NCBI RefSeq assembly: GCF_037971845.1
Contig: NZ_CP150227.1
Location: forward strand, 2,542,001 to 2,606,000
Reading direction: 5' to 3'
Length of the DNA: 64,000 nt
From: Paenibacillus sp. FSL R5-0766
GTDB lineage: Bacteria; Bacillota; Bacilli; Paenibacillales; Paenibacillaceae
Shown: one piece after another, positions 36,499 through 45,662 of the stretch
Numbering within the stretch: position 1 is the first letter of the stretch
Layout: every line of letters starts with the position of its first letter
Made by a program: the position numbers and the translations under genes
The notes under the pieces: generated by a model
What the model saw: only the letters and a program-made list of their open reading frames with translations
Databases searched by the model: none
What the model was told of the DNA's origin: nothing

Positions 36499-38574
36499 AT
36501 GTCTTTTCAACCAAATCCCGGGGATGAAGTGGTGATTAACGACATTGCCTATACGATTGGGCAACATCCGGCTGCGCCGGGTCTGGCTTATGCCCAAGCC
36601 GGAAGGCAGGGGATTGTTTATCAGTTGTTACCCCGAAATGGTTCCATTCATGGGGCTAAAGCACTAAAAGTATTTTTTCCTAAATTCCGTATTCCGGCTA
36701 TGGTATATCAGTCTGAACATATGGAGTCTTATAGTGAACTGCCAGGTTTGCAGGTATGCAAGCGTGATGTGCTCACTCCGGAAAGAAACGGAGCGCTCAT
36801 TGGAAAACATCCCGATCTGTTATATGCGGTGTTGATGCCATGGGTGCAAGGTCAGACCTGGTTCGATGTGATCAGTGATCAGAGACAGTTGACGGCTGAG
36901 GAGAGCCTGAAGCTGGCTAGAGCGCTTGCTGGAACAGGTTCGGCTATGGAACAACGTGGACTGGCTCATTGCGATATGTCCGCTCCCAATGTAATGATTC
37001 CGTTTTTTTCCGAAGTGGAGAACCTGGGGAAGATGTCTGCGGTAGAACTGGTGGATGTCGAGCAGATGTACGGTTCCAAGATGGATCGTCCGGATGCCCT
37101 GCTTGCCGGGTCACCCGGTTATGCAGCCCATCGAACAGTGCACAGCGGTTTGTGGAGTTCATATGCTGACCGATTTGCCGGAGCTGTTATCATTGCTGAA
37201 ATGTTAAGCTGGTCCGACCCTGTGATTGTAGAGAAGGCGTGGGGCGAAAGTTATTTTGATCAGCATGAAATGCAAACGGTGAGTGAACGGTATTATGCGA
37301 TGCGGGAGTCCCTTGAGAAGCGTTGGGGTTCCAAACTGTCCGATCTGTTTATTCGAGCTTGGGAAAGTCACGATCTGAGCAGCTGTCCGACGTTTGGTGA
37401 GTGGTATGTTGCATTGGCTGCGGTAGACGTGGATCAGGCCAATGCAGCGGCTGCTGTGACAGCGGAAGAAAAAGCTGCCAATTCGTCCGAAGCTGATGTG
37501 AATCTGAAAAAGAGCTCAGAACCAGTAAGTGAACCGGTGAATACGCAAGAAGGGAACCGTCCTCAAACGCCGCACTCTCCCGATCAGGAAGCGGTTGTGA
37601 ACCGTCTGTTCCTGCAAGCAAGAGCCCTGGAGGATGAAGATAAACCGGCTGCGGCACTGGAAGTGTACCGCTCGCTTTATCATTTTATTCCTCATAACAG
37701 CGCGATGCAGATGGAAGTCGAGGCTGCAATCAAGGAACTGGATGCCAAGCTTAATCCAAAAGAAGACACAGACAAGCCCGTACCTGTGCCATTCTACAGA
37801 TCCAAAAAGTTCATGATTTCCTCCGCTGTGCTTATTGTATTGCTGGCAGGTGGCGTGCCAACGGTCAAAATACTCGCCGATCAGGCAGAGGTGAAACAGA
37901 AAGAACAGCAGGAAGCCACACGATTGGCAGATATCAAAGCTGCGGAAGAGGCTGAAGCAGCAAAGGCAGCTGCGCTCAAACATCAGGAAGAGCAAGAGAA
38001 ACAAAAGGCCGCAGATGCTGCAAAACTGGACGCACAGGAAAAGAAAAAACTTGCTGAAGCCAAGCAGAAGGAAGCTGAAGCAAAGAAAAAAGAAGAAGAA
38101 CGTAAGGCGTTACAGGCCAAATACGACAAACAGGCGAAATATGAGGCCTTTCTGGTGAAGCAGGAACAGCAGAAGAAAGAAGCTGCTAAGAGAGCGCAGC
38201 AGGAGAAGTACGATAAACAGGCAAAATATGAAGCTTATCTGGTCTGGAAAAAAGAGAATGATGCCAAGCTTGCAAAACAGGAAGCGGAGCGTAAAGCGGC
38301 AGCTGAAGTTAAACGTCAACAGGAGATTGCTCAGAAAGCAGCTCTGAAGAAAAAACGTGCCCAGAATGTGGTCACGCTGATTGCTCATTACAATAAAACG
38401 TATAACGCGCAAAAAGGCAGAAAAATTGAAAATGCGGAATCGTATGCCCGTGATTTCAAAAATCTTTACAATACCGATGCTTCCTATTTCAAAGGTGTTG
38501 GCAAAGTAGCCGCTCGAATGAGTGCCATTAACAAATTTCTGAGCAACAACAGTTACAAGTTGCCCAACTTATAA
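36499..38574 (+). CDS. Membrane-anchored protein kinase-like protein of the type VII locus
   Basis: 691 residues. Residues 1-310 are a protein kinase fold: glycine-loop AGRQGIVYQ (34-42), Lys57 in KALKVF, catalytic loop HCDMSAPN (His157, Asp159, Asn164), DVE in place of DFG, and the activation-segment end GSPGYAAHR. A linker leads to one membrane helix (about 435-455, MISSAVLIVLLAGGVPTV), then a Lys/Glu/Ala coiled coil with an internal duplication of KYDKQAKYEA (about 541 and 570). Kinase, TM, extracellular stalk is also the plan of EssB/YukC, but here key catalytic residues are present. Likely sensor or scaffold of the secretion machine. Confidence 0.82.
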   Translation: MSFQPNPGDEVVINDIAYTIGQHPAAPGLAYAQAGRQGIVYQLLPRNGSIHGAKALKVFFPKFRIPAMVYQSEHMESYSELPGLQVCKRDVLTPERNGALIGKHPDLLYAVLMPWVQGQTWFDVISDQRQLTAEESLKLARALAGTGSAMEQRGLAHCDMSAPNVMIPFFSEVENLGKMSAVELVDVEQMYGSKMDRPDALLAGSPGYAAHRTVHSGLWSSYADRFAGAVIIAEMLSWSDPVIVEKAWGESYFDQHEMQTVSERYYAMRESLEKRWGSKLSDLFIRAWESHDLSSCPTFGEWYVALAAVDVDQANAAAAVTAEEKAANSSEADVNLKKSSEPVSEPVNTQEGNRPQTPHSPDQEAVVNRLFLQARALEDEDKPAAALEVYRSLYHFIPHNSAMQMEVEAAIKELDAKLNPKEDTDKPVPVPFYRSKKFMISSAVLIVLLAGGVPTVKILADQAEVKQKEQQEATRLADIKAAEEAEAAKAAALKHQEEQEKQKAADAAKLDAQEKKKLAEAKQKEAEAKKKEEERKALQAKYDKQAKYEAFLVKQEQQKKEAAKRAQQEKYDKQAKYEAYLVWKKENDAKLAKQEAERKAAAEVKRQQEIAQKAALKKKRAQNVVTLIAHYNKTYNAQKGRKIENAESYARDFKNLYNTDASYFKGVGKVAARMSAINKFLSNNSYKLPNL

Positions 38575-38606
38575 ATAACGTGAATGATGGAGGTGACTCA
38601 CCCTAG

Positions 38607-39359
38607 ATGAACTACACGATTCAAGCATCACAGCGTACACCTGCACTTATTATATATTTAATTGATATTAGCGCCTCAATGAACATGGTTCTGGAAAATC
38701 GTCGACGGATTGACGTCGTCTATGATGCCTTATCTCTTGCGATTCGCCAAATGGTGTTTCGGTCTACCAAGGGAAATCGTCTGACACCTCGCTATCGTAT
38801 AGCCATATTGGCTTACAGCGATGATGTATATGACTTGTTGAACGGAATCAAAGGAATTGACGAGATCGCTGCCGTTGGTTCTTTGCCTGACCTGACACCG
38901 AGACGGTTTTCAGATTCTGCGAAGGCTTTCCTGCAGGCGGAAAAGATTCTACAGGCCGAAATTCCGAATATGCAGGATTGTCCTGCGCCACTTGTATGCC
39001 ACATGACCGACGGGGTGGCTACAGGTGAAGATCCCGAGCCGATTGCCAAAAGAATCATGGGCATGAGTGTGCCGGACGGCAATGTACTGGTGGAGAACAT
39101 TTTTATATCGGATCATCTGCTGGAAGGGCCAATTGCTGAGCCTAGAAGATGGAAGGGAATCTCTTCGGAAACGAATCTACAGGATGAGCATGGAGAGAAG
39201 CTGCGGAATATGTCATCCGTTCTGCCCGAAAGTTATCGGGAAATGCTTGTTGAAGCTGATTATTTGCTTGCACCCGGTGCACTCATGATGCTGCCAGGTA
39301 CATGTGCAGAATTGGTATCAATCGGGTTCCAGATGTCCGCTGCTACGCCTGTGAGATAG
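38607..39359 (+). CDS. von Willebrand factor type A domain protein (TerY-like)
   Basis: 250 residues, essentially one vWA domain. The MIDAS metal motif DxSxS is seen as LIDISASM (about 18-25); the downstream Thr/Asp is in HMTDGVATGE. Soluble. It sits between the kinase and the PP2C phosphatase, the makeup of TerY-P-type signalling triads known from comparative genomics. A scaffold for phosphorylation-dependent assembly is inferred. GGAGGTGA precedes ATG 38607. Confidence 0.85.
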   Translation: MNYTIQASQRTPALIIYLIDISASMNMVLENRRRIDVVYDALSLAIRQMVFRSTKGNRLTPRYRIAILAYSDDVYDLLNGIKGIDEIAAVGSLPDLTPRRFSDSAKAFLQAEKILQAEIPNMQDCPAPLVCHMTDGVATGEDPEPIAKRIMGMSVPDGNVLVENIFISDHLLEGPIAEPRRWKGISSETNLQDEHGEKLRNMSSVLPESYREMLVEADYLLAPGALMMLPGTCAELVSIGFQMSAATPVR

Positions 39360-39369
39360 GAGGGGAATC

Positions 39370-40212
39370 ATGAGAGCGATGCGTTTGGCAACATTGTCTG
39401 CTGGAGATAAGGGGGGCCATGCCGAGCAACGGCATGGCAACTTTCGCTATGTGAGTGTACAGACCGGGGAACAGCCGCTAACTCGCTATCAGGGCACATT
39501 TAAGTGCAGATATGGTTATGGCAGAGCTGCCGAGACCGTACATCAGGGAGATACCGGACAGGACTTTGCTGCGGTACGTATGAAAGGGAATATCTGCAAT
39601 TTTGTTTTGTGTGATGGCGTAGGTATGAGTTACCTGGGCGATTTTGCAGCGCGTTTTCTAGGGAATGCTTTGCTGGATTGGTTGGAAACAACGCAACACA
39701 CAACGGTAGAAGGTGTTGAGCGTCTTCTCCATGATCTTACCCTTCCCGCATCGGAGCAATTGGAGAAATTACAGCCACTGGAAAGTTCCCCTTTGTTGCT
39801 GCGTGAAGTGTTGATGGAAAAGCGAAGTCGGGGCAGTCAGGCCATGTATGTGTGTGGGCGGATCGAGCTCACCGGAGGCGGACGCAAAAGTCGGGTGTGG
39901 CTTGCGTGGCAAGGAGATTCCCGCATTCGTCTGTGGCGTAATGGCCAGGAACAGTCTGAATTATTTCAGACTCACTGCAAGACAAATGAGCGTTGGTCTA
40001 CACTCGAAGGCCCCGTTGGAGGTAAACCGCACATCTATGAGACAAAAGGTTCAGCAGGTGATTCGCTGCGGCTCCAGTTATATACGGATGGACTGAACGA
40101 CCTGGATGCCATTCAAGCCTATGTCCCGGATGAACACATTCAGGTACTGCTGGATGCTACACATACGGGCGGACTTGAAGATGATGCCGCTTTCATTGAG
40201 CTGGAATGGTGA
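39370..40212 (+). CDS. PP2C-type serine/threonine phosphatase
   Basis: 280 residues. Metal-binding motifs of the PPM family: GQDFAAV and CDGVG (for DGMGG), then QGDSRIRLW, LYTDGLND and the terminal LEDDAAFI. The N-terminal 50 residues are variable. Eleven bases after the vWA gene, so probably co-transcribed. It should reverse phosphorylation by the adjacent kinase; the targets are unknown. Confidence 0.88.
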   Translation: MRAMRLATLSAGDKGGHAEQRHGNFRYVSVQTGEQPLTRYQGTFKCRYGYGRAAETVHQGDTGQDFAAVRMKGNICNFVLCDGVGMSYLGDFAARFLGNALLDWLETTQHTTVEGVERLLHDLTLPASEQLEKLQPLESSPLLLREVLMEKRSRGSQAMYVCGRIELTGGGRKSRVWLAWQGDSRIRLWRNGQEQSELFQTHCKTNERWSTLEGPVGGKPHIYETKGSAGDSLRLQLYTDGLNDLDAIQAYVPDEHIQVLLDATHTGGLEDDAAFIELEW

Positions 40213-40348
40213 GTGCCAGTTATAAAGTTGTGGACTGATCCTGAAGTTGCTGTGACGTTGGTGTAGATCAACGGTGAAAAAACTTGCTGGTGTTGATTTA
40301 AAAGACACTCTTTTTGGGTAATCTTGTGAAGAATTGATTTTAAGTGTG

Positions 40349-40523
40349 TGTTCAAAAAGGTCGGTTTTCAGTACCAAGAAGATGGGATAAAGCTAGAAAT
40401 GGAGTAGCGGAGCGTAGATAGAGCTACGTGAGCAACGGACATTTCGGCTGAATTCCATATTCGATGCTGATGGTGCCGTTAGGCACCTTTCGTAATCAAA
40501 AGCGGACTTTTTGAACAACCTCT
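40349..40523. repeat. Dispersed 175-bp inverted-terminal element, copy B
   Basis: Left end TGTTCAAAAAGGTCGGTTTT and right end AAAAGCGGACTTTTTGAACA pair over 20 bases with three mismatches. Near-identical to copy A and of the same length. Lies in the space between the PP2C gene and the SDR gene. Confidence 0.85.
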
Positions 40524-40585
40524 TTAACGATGAGCTTGAACGTACATTCTTACATAATTGCTAAATCAAAGGAGTGGGATGGATA

Positions 40586-41392
40586 ATGACACAACATAAC
40601 GGCAAGTCACGGTTCCAAGGTAAGGTTGCGATTATTACCGGAGCAGGCTCCGGAATTGGGAAGGCCACTGCGGTCAAGCTGGCTAAAGAGGGTGCACATG
40701 TTGCATTGTTTGATCTGGTGAATGATCGGATCTCGGAAACGGAAGCACAGATTAATGCGCTGCACCCTGATGCGGCAAGAGCATTTGATGTAGACATTTC
40801 CGACCCGGCACGTGTGGAAAAGGCTGTACTTGAAACCGTTGAGTTATTCGGCGGTTTGGATATTGTTTTTGCCAATGCGGGCATTAACGGTGTATCGGCA
40901 CCCATTGAGGAGATTCAGGTTGAAGATTGGCAGCAGATTATTACAACCAACCTGAATGGTACATTTTTCACGATTAAATATGCATTGCCTCACGTGAAAA
41001 AACGGGGTGGCGGCAGTATTATCATTACGAGTTCGATTAATGGCAATCAACGCTTCTCAAGCTTTGGCATGTCGGCGTACAGCACGTCGAAGGCAGGACA
41101 GGTTGCTTTTGCCAAGATGGCTGCGCTTGAGCTGGCGAAGTTCAAGATACGTGTGAACGTGATCTGCCCAGGAGCGATTGCGACGAATATCGATCAAAGT
41201 ACGGTCAAAACGGATGATCTGCAGCAGATCATTATTCCAATGGAGTTCCCGGAAGGACAGCAGCCACTTGCGGACGGGCCGGGTCAGCCGGAACATGTTG
41301 CGGATCTGGTAAGCTTCCTCGCATCGTCCGAATCCAGACATATTACCGGAGCAGAGATCGTTATTGATGGTGCCGAATCATTGCTCAGCTAA
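40586..41392 (+). CDS. Short-chain dehydrogenase/reductase
   Basis: 268 residues. Cofactor loop TGAGSGIG, NAGI (NNAG variant FANAGI), catalytic Ser in TSSINGN and Tyr/Lys in YSTSKAGQ. C-terminal HITGAEIVIDGAESLL is typical of the group. Reduces a carbonyl or oxidises an alcohol with NAD(P); the substrate is unknown. ATG 40586 with AAAGGAG upstream. Confidence 0.88.
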   Translation: MTQHNGKSRFQGKVAIITGAGSGIGKATAVKLAKEGAHVALFDLVNDRISETEAQINALHPDAARAFDVDISDPARVEKAVLETVELFGGLDIVFANAGINGVSAPIEEIQVEDWQQIITTNLNGTFFTIKYALPHVKKRGGGSIIITSSINGNQRFSSFGMSAYSTSKAGQVAFAKMAALELAKFKIRVNVICPGAIATNIDQSTVKTDDLQQIIIPMEFPEGQQPLADGPGQPEHVADLVSFLASSESRHITGAEIVIDGAESLLS

Positions 41393-41451
41393 GTGAGCAT
41401 TCTGGATAAATTCCATTTTACTTAAGTCGTGTCTTAGGATATGTCTGCGAT

Positions 41452-41478
41452 AGTCGTTCCTCTGGAACGGCTTTTTTT
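41452..41478 (+). terminator. Terminator after the SDR gene
   Basis: Arms GTCGTTCC / GGAACGGC, loop TCT, then T7. Confidence 0.85.
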
Positions 41479-41545
41479 GTTATAATGCTAACATTCGAAT
41501 AGAGATACTGAAGAGCAGTAGGGTACATTCATTAGGAGCGATTAT

Positions 41546-44065
41546 ATGCATATAGAGTTACCGATACAAGAGATTATTCCTGAGTTAAGACAGTTATTTC
41601 GGGATCAAGATACAGGTGTGTTAATTGCAGAGCCAGGAGCGGGAAAAACGACTGTTGTACCGCTGGCTTTGCTGGAGGAGCCGTGGGTAGCGGGACGGAA
41701 AATCATTATGCTGGAACCTCGAAGGCTGGCTGCGCGTTCGGCTGCATCGAGACTGGCGGCTACGCTTGGAGAAAAAGCGGGTCAGACCGTAGGATATCGT
41801 GTACGCATGGATACCCGGGTGAGTCAGGTGACACGGATTGAAGTTGTGACGGAAGGGGTATTGACCCGGATGTTGCAACAGGACCAGGGGCTTGAGGATA
41901 CGGCGATGATTATATTTGATGAATTCCATGAGCGGCATCTACATGGGGATTTGGGTCTGGCTCTAGCCTTGGAATCGCGAGCGATGTTACGTCCAGATCT
42001 AAAATTGCTGGTGATGTCGGCTACCCTAGATCCTGTTCCCGTCTGTGCATTGCTTGGCGAAGGTACAGGATCAATTCATTGTCCGGGGCGCACGTTTCCG
42101 GTGGAAACACGATATGTGCCGAGACCAGCAGCCATGCCACTGGAACAATTCACGGCTCAGACGGTGACCAAGGCATTAGCTGAACAGGAGGGGGACGTGC
42201 TTGTTTTCCTTCCTGGCGCAAGAGAGATACACCGTACAGAGCGGGAGTTATCAAATGGTTCTCTTCCTGGACATGTGAAAGTTCATTCCCTATATGGCAG
42301 TATGCCGGTGGAACAACAGGATGAGGCCATACGCCCGGCGGCTGAGGGCTCGCGCAAAGTTGTGCTGTCCACCTCCATTGCGGAATCCAGCCTCACACTC
42401 GCTGGAGTTAAGATTGTGGTGGATGCGGGACTGAGTCGTGCATCGGCATTCTCGCCGCGCACGGGAATGAGCCGACTTGTCACCCTGCCGGTGTCCAAGG
42501 CGTCAGCCGACCAACGGCGGGGTCGTGCAGGGCGAATTGCCCCGGGGGTGTGTTACCGGCTATGGAGCGAAGAGGTTCACGGGGGACTGCCTGAGGCAGC
42601 TCGCCCGGAGATCACCTCCGCGGATCTTGCGCCGCTGGCGCTGGAGCTTGCCGTCTGGGGTGTCCAGTCCCCAGCAGAGCTGCAATGGCTGGACACCCCG
42701 CCTGACGCCGCCTACGGCCAGGCTCAGGCGCTGCTGCGCCAGCTGGGCGGCCTGGACGACGCAGGCCGCATCACGCCCTTCGGGCGGCGGATGAACACGC
42801 TTGGCGTGCATCCGCGACTGGCCAGCATGCTGCTCCGCGCGGCGGAGCTTGGGCTGGCCAGCTACGCCAGCATGCTGGCGGCACTGCTGCAGGAGCCTGC
42901 GGGCCTTCGCAGCAGTGGCAGTGCAGGCGCGGGCACGGACCTCCGCCCGCGCGTAGAGGCGCTGCTGACCGCGGACAGCAGCGGCATGTCTCAAGCGGCC
43001 GCGGCTGTCGCAGACGGCGCGGCCGTGCGGCGCATGCTCCAGGAGAGCCGCCAGCTGCGCTCGGCGCTCGGCCCGGCGGTCGATCCGGTGCGGCCGGATG
43101 AGGAAAGCTGCGGATTGCTGCTGTCCTTCGCCTATCCGGACCGGATCGGGCAACGCCGGGAGGACGGCCGCTATCTGCTGAGCAGCGGCCGCGGCGTACG
43201 GCTCGCAGCGACAGAATCGCTGAGCCGTTCAGCGTATCTGGTCGCAGCCGAGGCAGACGACCAGGGCGCAGATGCTCGCATCCTGCTGGCTGCGCCGCTG
43301 CAGGAGCAGACATTGGTGCAGGCAGGGCAGCACTTGCTGCACAATGAAGTACAAGTGGCCTGGGATTCCAATACCCGCAGCGTTCGCGCACATAAGAGAC
43401 TTCGTATTGGAGCCCTTGTGATTAAAGAGAGCAGTATTGCACAGCCACCTGAAGATCAGGTGCTGGAAGCACTGTTAACCGGAATACGGATGGAAGGGCT
43501 TGATTGTTTGCCCTGGACAAAAACATCCAGACAACTTGCGGACAGGCTGCGGTTCCTGCATCTCCATCTACCTGAGTGGCCCGACCTGATCGAAGATAAT
43601 CTAACAGAAGAGTTGGCAGAACATCTTACCCCTTATCTGATAGGCATGCGATCGGCAGCCGACCTGAAGAGATTGTCGATGCAGGATGTATTACTGGGTG
43701 GATTGAGCTGGACGCAACGACAACAACTGGACGATGAAGCGCCGACGCATATACAGGTGCCCAGTGGTTCTCGTATTCCCGTGGACTACAGTCGTCCAGA
43801 GGACCCGGCGCTGGCGGTAAGATTACAGGAGATGTTTGGACAACAGGAGACACCGCGTATAGCGGGTGGGCGAGTCCCGTTGACCATCCACCTATTATCA
43901 CCGGCTCAGCGACCTGTACAGGTCACACGAGACTTGGCGAATTTCTGGCGAGAGACGTACTTTGACGTCAAAAAAGACCTGAAAGGTCGTTATCCGAAGC
44001 ACTACTGGCCGGATAATCCACTTGAAGCGGTCGCCACGAATCGAGCCAAACCACGGGGCAAGTAG
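41546..44065 (+). CDS. hrpB: ATP-dependent RNA helicase HrpB
   Basis: 839-residue DEAH/RHA-type helicase. Motifs in order: AEPGAGKTTVVP (I), MLEPRRLAARSAA (Ia), VVTEGVLTRML, FDEFHERH (II, DEFH), VMSATLD (III), SIAESSLTLAGVKIVVDAG (V), and SADQRRGRAGR (VI). The C-terminal region ends with the HrpB signature FWRETYFDVKKDLKGRYPKHYW (seen as FWRETY and GRYPKHYW). Cellular role of HrpB is poorly known. The middle, about 42590-43330, is strikingly GC-rich compared with both flanks. TATAAT at 41479 is a possible -10. Confidence 0.95.
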   Translation: MHIELPIQEIIPELRQLFRDQDTGVLIAEPGAGKTTVVPLALLEEPWVAGRKIIMLEPRRLAARSAASRLAATLGEKAGQTVGYRVRMDTRVSQVTRIEVVTEGVLTRMLQQDQGLEDTAMIIFDEFHERHLHGDLGLALALESRAMLRPDLKLLVMSATLDPVPVCALLGEGTGSIHCPGRTFPVETRYVPRPAAMPLEQFTAQTVTKALAEQEGDVLVFLPGAREIHRTERELSNGSLPGHVKVHSLYGSMPVEQQDEAIRPAAEGSRKVVLSTSIAESSLTLAGVKIVVDAGLSRASAFSPRTGMSRLVTLPVSKASADQRRGRAGRIAPGVCYRLWSEEVHGGLPEAARPEITSADLAPLALELAVWGVQSPAELQWLDTPPDAAYGQAQALLRQLGGLDDAGRITPFGRRMNTLGVHPRLASMLLRAAELGLASYASMLAALLQEPAGLRSSGSAGAGTDLRPRVEALLTADSSGMSQAAAAVADGAAVRRMLQESRQLRSALGPAVDPVRPDEESCGLLLSFAYPDRIGQRREDGRYLLSSGRGVRLAATESLSRSAYLVAAEADDQGADARILLAAPLQEQTLVQAGQHLLHNEVQVAWDSNTRSVRAHKRLRIGALVIKESSIAQPPEDQVLEALLTGIRMEGLDCLPWTKTSRQLADRLRFLHLHLPEWPDLIEDNLTEELAEHLTPYLIGMRSAADLKRLSMQDVLLGGLSWTQRQQLDDEAPTHIQVPSGSRIPVDYSRPEDPALAVRLQEMFGQQETPRIAGGRVPLTIHLLSPAQRPVQVTRDLANFWRETYFDVKKDLKGRYPKHYWPDNPLEAVATNRAKPRGK

Positions 44066-44349
44066 ATGAATTACTTCATTCTTTAAGACATCAACGATTC
44101 CATATAAACTAAAATGAAGACCCAAAGGCTAATAAGCCGTCCCCGGTTCCTTAGAATATCGTCTGGACAATTCACCAGAATCAGCCAGTCTGGACTTCAA
44201 GATGATTTGGACGCCGACGTCCTTCAACGTAGAGCATGCCTGACAACGTATCATATGCCTGAGTTTGAAGACACACCATGATGAGGAATAAAAAGGAATG
44301 AATCTCAGCAATTATTTGCTATCAACACATAGTATATTGACTTGCGAGC
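44066..44349. other. Intergenic region, no gene seen
   Basis: Between hrpB and the stress-protein gene. No ORF with a ribosome site and no clear terminator was found; the sigma-B promoter starts at its right edge. Confidence 0.5.
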
Positions 44350-44374
44350 GTTTAAAAGAAACTTAGGCGGGTAA
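44350..44374 (+). promoter_or_regulatory. Sigma-B type promoter
   Basis: GTTTAA (44350-44355), 13-base spacer, GGGTAA (44369-44374), close to the general-stress consensus GTTTAA-N13/14-GGGTAT. The gene downstream is a YflT-type general stress protein, so the match is meaningful. Confidence 0.75.
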
Positions 44375-44415
44375 TAACATAGCGAACCACTCAATAATAT
44401 GAGGAGGAATTCACT

Positions 44416-45021
44416 ATGCAGAAGAAAATCGTAGGTGTGTTTAATACAGAACGTGAAGCATCACAGGCTATCGAAGGTCTGAAAGCACAAGGATTCACTT
44501 CAGACGAAATCTCCGTTGTTACACAGGATCGGGATGAACTGAAGGCTATTCGGGAAGAGACAGGTACCAAAGCCCCTGAAGGTGTGGCTGCTGGTGCAGC
44601 AACAGGTGGTGTCCTTGGTGGCGTAGCCGGTCTGCTCGCAGGTATCGGTGCACTAGCCATACCCGGCATAGGACCGATTCTGGCCGCAGGCCCTATTGCA
44701 GCAGCATTTACCGGTGCAGCTGTAGGTGCGGGAGCTGGCGGACTTGTGGGTGGACTTGTGGGACTTGGTATTCCGGAAGAGGACGCTAAACAGTATGAGG
44801 AGTATGTACAGAATGGTAAAATCCTGCTGCTCGTAGATTCTACGGATCGGGACTCCGATGTGTACGATGTGTTCAGTGGCAACAGCCAGCTTAACCGGGA
44901 CAGAGCCGAAGCAGCTCATCGCGGAGATGTGCCAGCCGAACGTCCGGATCTGGATATGGAAGAACGCAGATTGGAAGCCCAAAACAAGGCAGCGCGATTC
45001 GGTAACAATACATTCCTGTAA
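44416..45021 (+). CDS. General stress protein with YflT (17M-like) domain
   Basis: 201 residues. N-terminal YflT domain: KKIVGVFNTEREASQAIEGL, GFTSDEISVVTQD. A Gly/Ala-rich hydrophobic stretch (about 55-118, with GVLGGVAGLLAGIGALAIPG) follows, then EDAKQYEEYVQNGKILLLVD and a charged tail. GAGGAGG precedes ATG 44416. The upstream sigma-B promoter supports induction by heat, salt or ethanol. Function of the family is unknown. Confidence 0.88.
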   Translation: MQKKIVGVFNTEREASQAIEGLKAQGFTSDEISVVTQDRDELKAIREETGTKAPEGVAAGAATGGVLGGVAGLLAGIGALAIPGIGPILAAGPIAAAFTGAAVGAGAGGLVGGLVGLGIPEEDAKQYEEYVQNGKILLLVDSTDRDSDVYDVFSGNSQLNRDRAEAAHRGDVPAERPDLDMEERRLEAQNKAARFGNNTFL

Positions 45022-45112
45022 TCTTGCCGCGAATTTAATCGGTATGAAATAAAAACCAATGACTTATTATCTGCAAAATGGAATGACATATATGATCCAC
45101 CAGATGGTCATT

Positions 45113-45143
45113 AGCCGGTTTCCTTAAGGGAAGCCGGCTTTTG
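45113..45143 (+). terminator. Terminator after the stress-protein gene
   Basis: Arms AGCCGGTTTCC / GGAAGCCGGCT followed by TTTTG. Confidence 0.8.
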
Positions 45144-45197
45144 TCCCTGTGTTATAGTAGTTGTGCATAATAAAATGATGATGGTTTTTTAACCCAG

Positions 45198-45590
45198 TCA
45201 AGCAGGGAATAACAATACATAAAGCAGAATAGCCAAAGCGAGTCCAATCACCAGTAACATCATGGTAAGAAACCGGATTAATCCGGTCGATGCCTGAAAT
45301 GTCTGTTCATTGATTTGTGTACGCTTCCGATGATAGGCCGCTGCCGAATATAAAATGATGGATATGCCGCCAATCAGAGAAGTGATACCGGTAATAATCG
45401 CCGCAATATGCGCAAGCCGATCATACGCCGATGAATTGAAACCAAATCCGGCAGCAAGAAAGCCAATGCCCGCCATGGCAATACCGGTGCGTACCCAGGC
45501 CAGAAAAGTTCGCTCGTTAGCCAGATGTTGTTGGACATACTTGGAATCGGTAGTGGTTACGTCTTTGTCTGTTAAAGAAATGTGTATCAA
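45198..45590 (-). CDS. YidH-family (DUF202) membrane protein
   Basis: About 130 residues with three membrane helices. The DUF202 signature is LANERTFLAWVRTGIAM; GFLAAGFGF, the second helix and FLTMMLLVIGLALAILLYVLL follow. Function unknown. The start is unclear: TTG 45590 follows GGAG with no spacing, and an ATT nine codon-bases further on is better spaced, so a non-standard start is possible. Confidence 0.82.
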   Translation of the reverse strand: MIHISLTDKDVTTTDSKYVQQHLANERTFLAWVRTGIAMAGIGFLAAGFGFNSSAYDRLAHIAAIITGITSLIGGISIILYSAAAYHRKRTQINEQTFQASTGLIRFLTMMLLVIGLALAILLYVLLFPA

Positions 45591-45662
45591 CTCCGTTCAT
45601 TAAATATACGGCTTCATTGTACTTTGTTTTTATCGCAAAACCAAGAAAGGATGGCTGAATGT

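Noticed and set aside
42560..43391. Long antisense frames (about 200 codons) across the GC-rich part of hrpB
   Set aside because: High GC removes stop codons by chance; the plus-strand helicase is clearly the coding frame.
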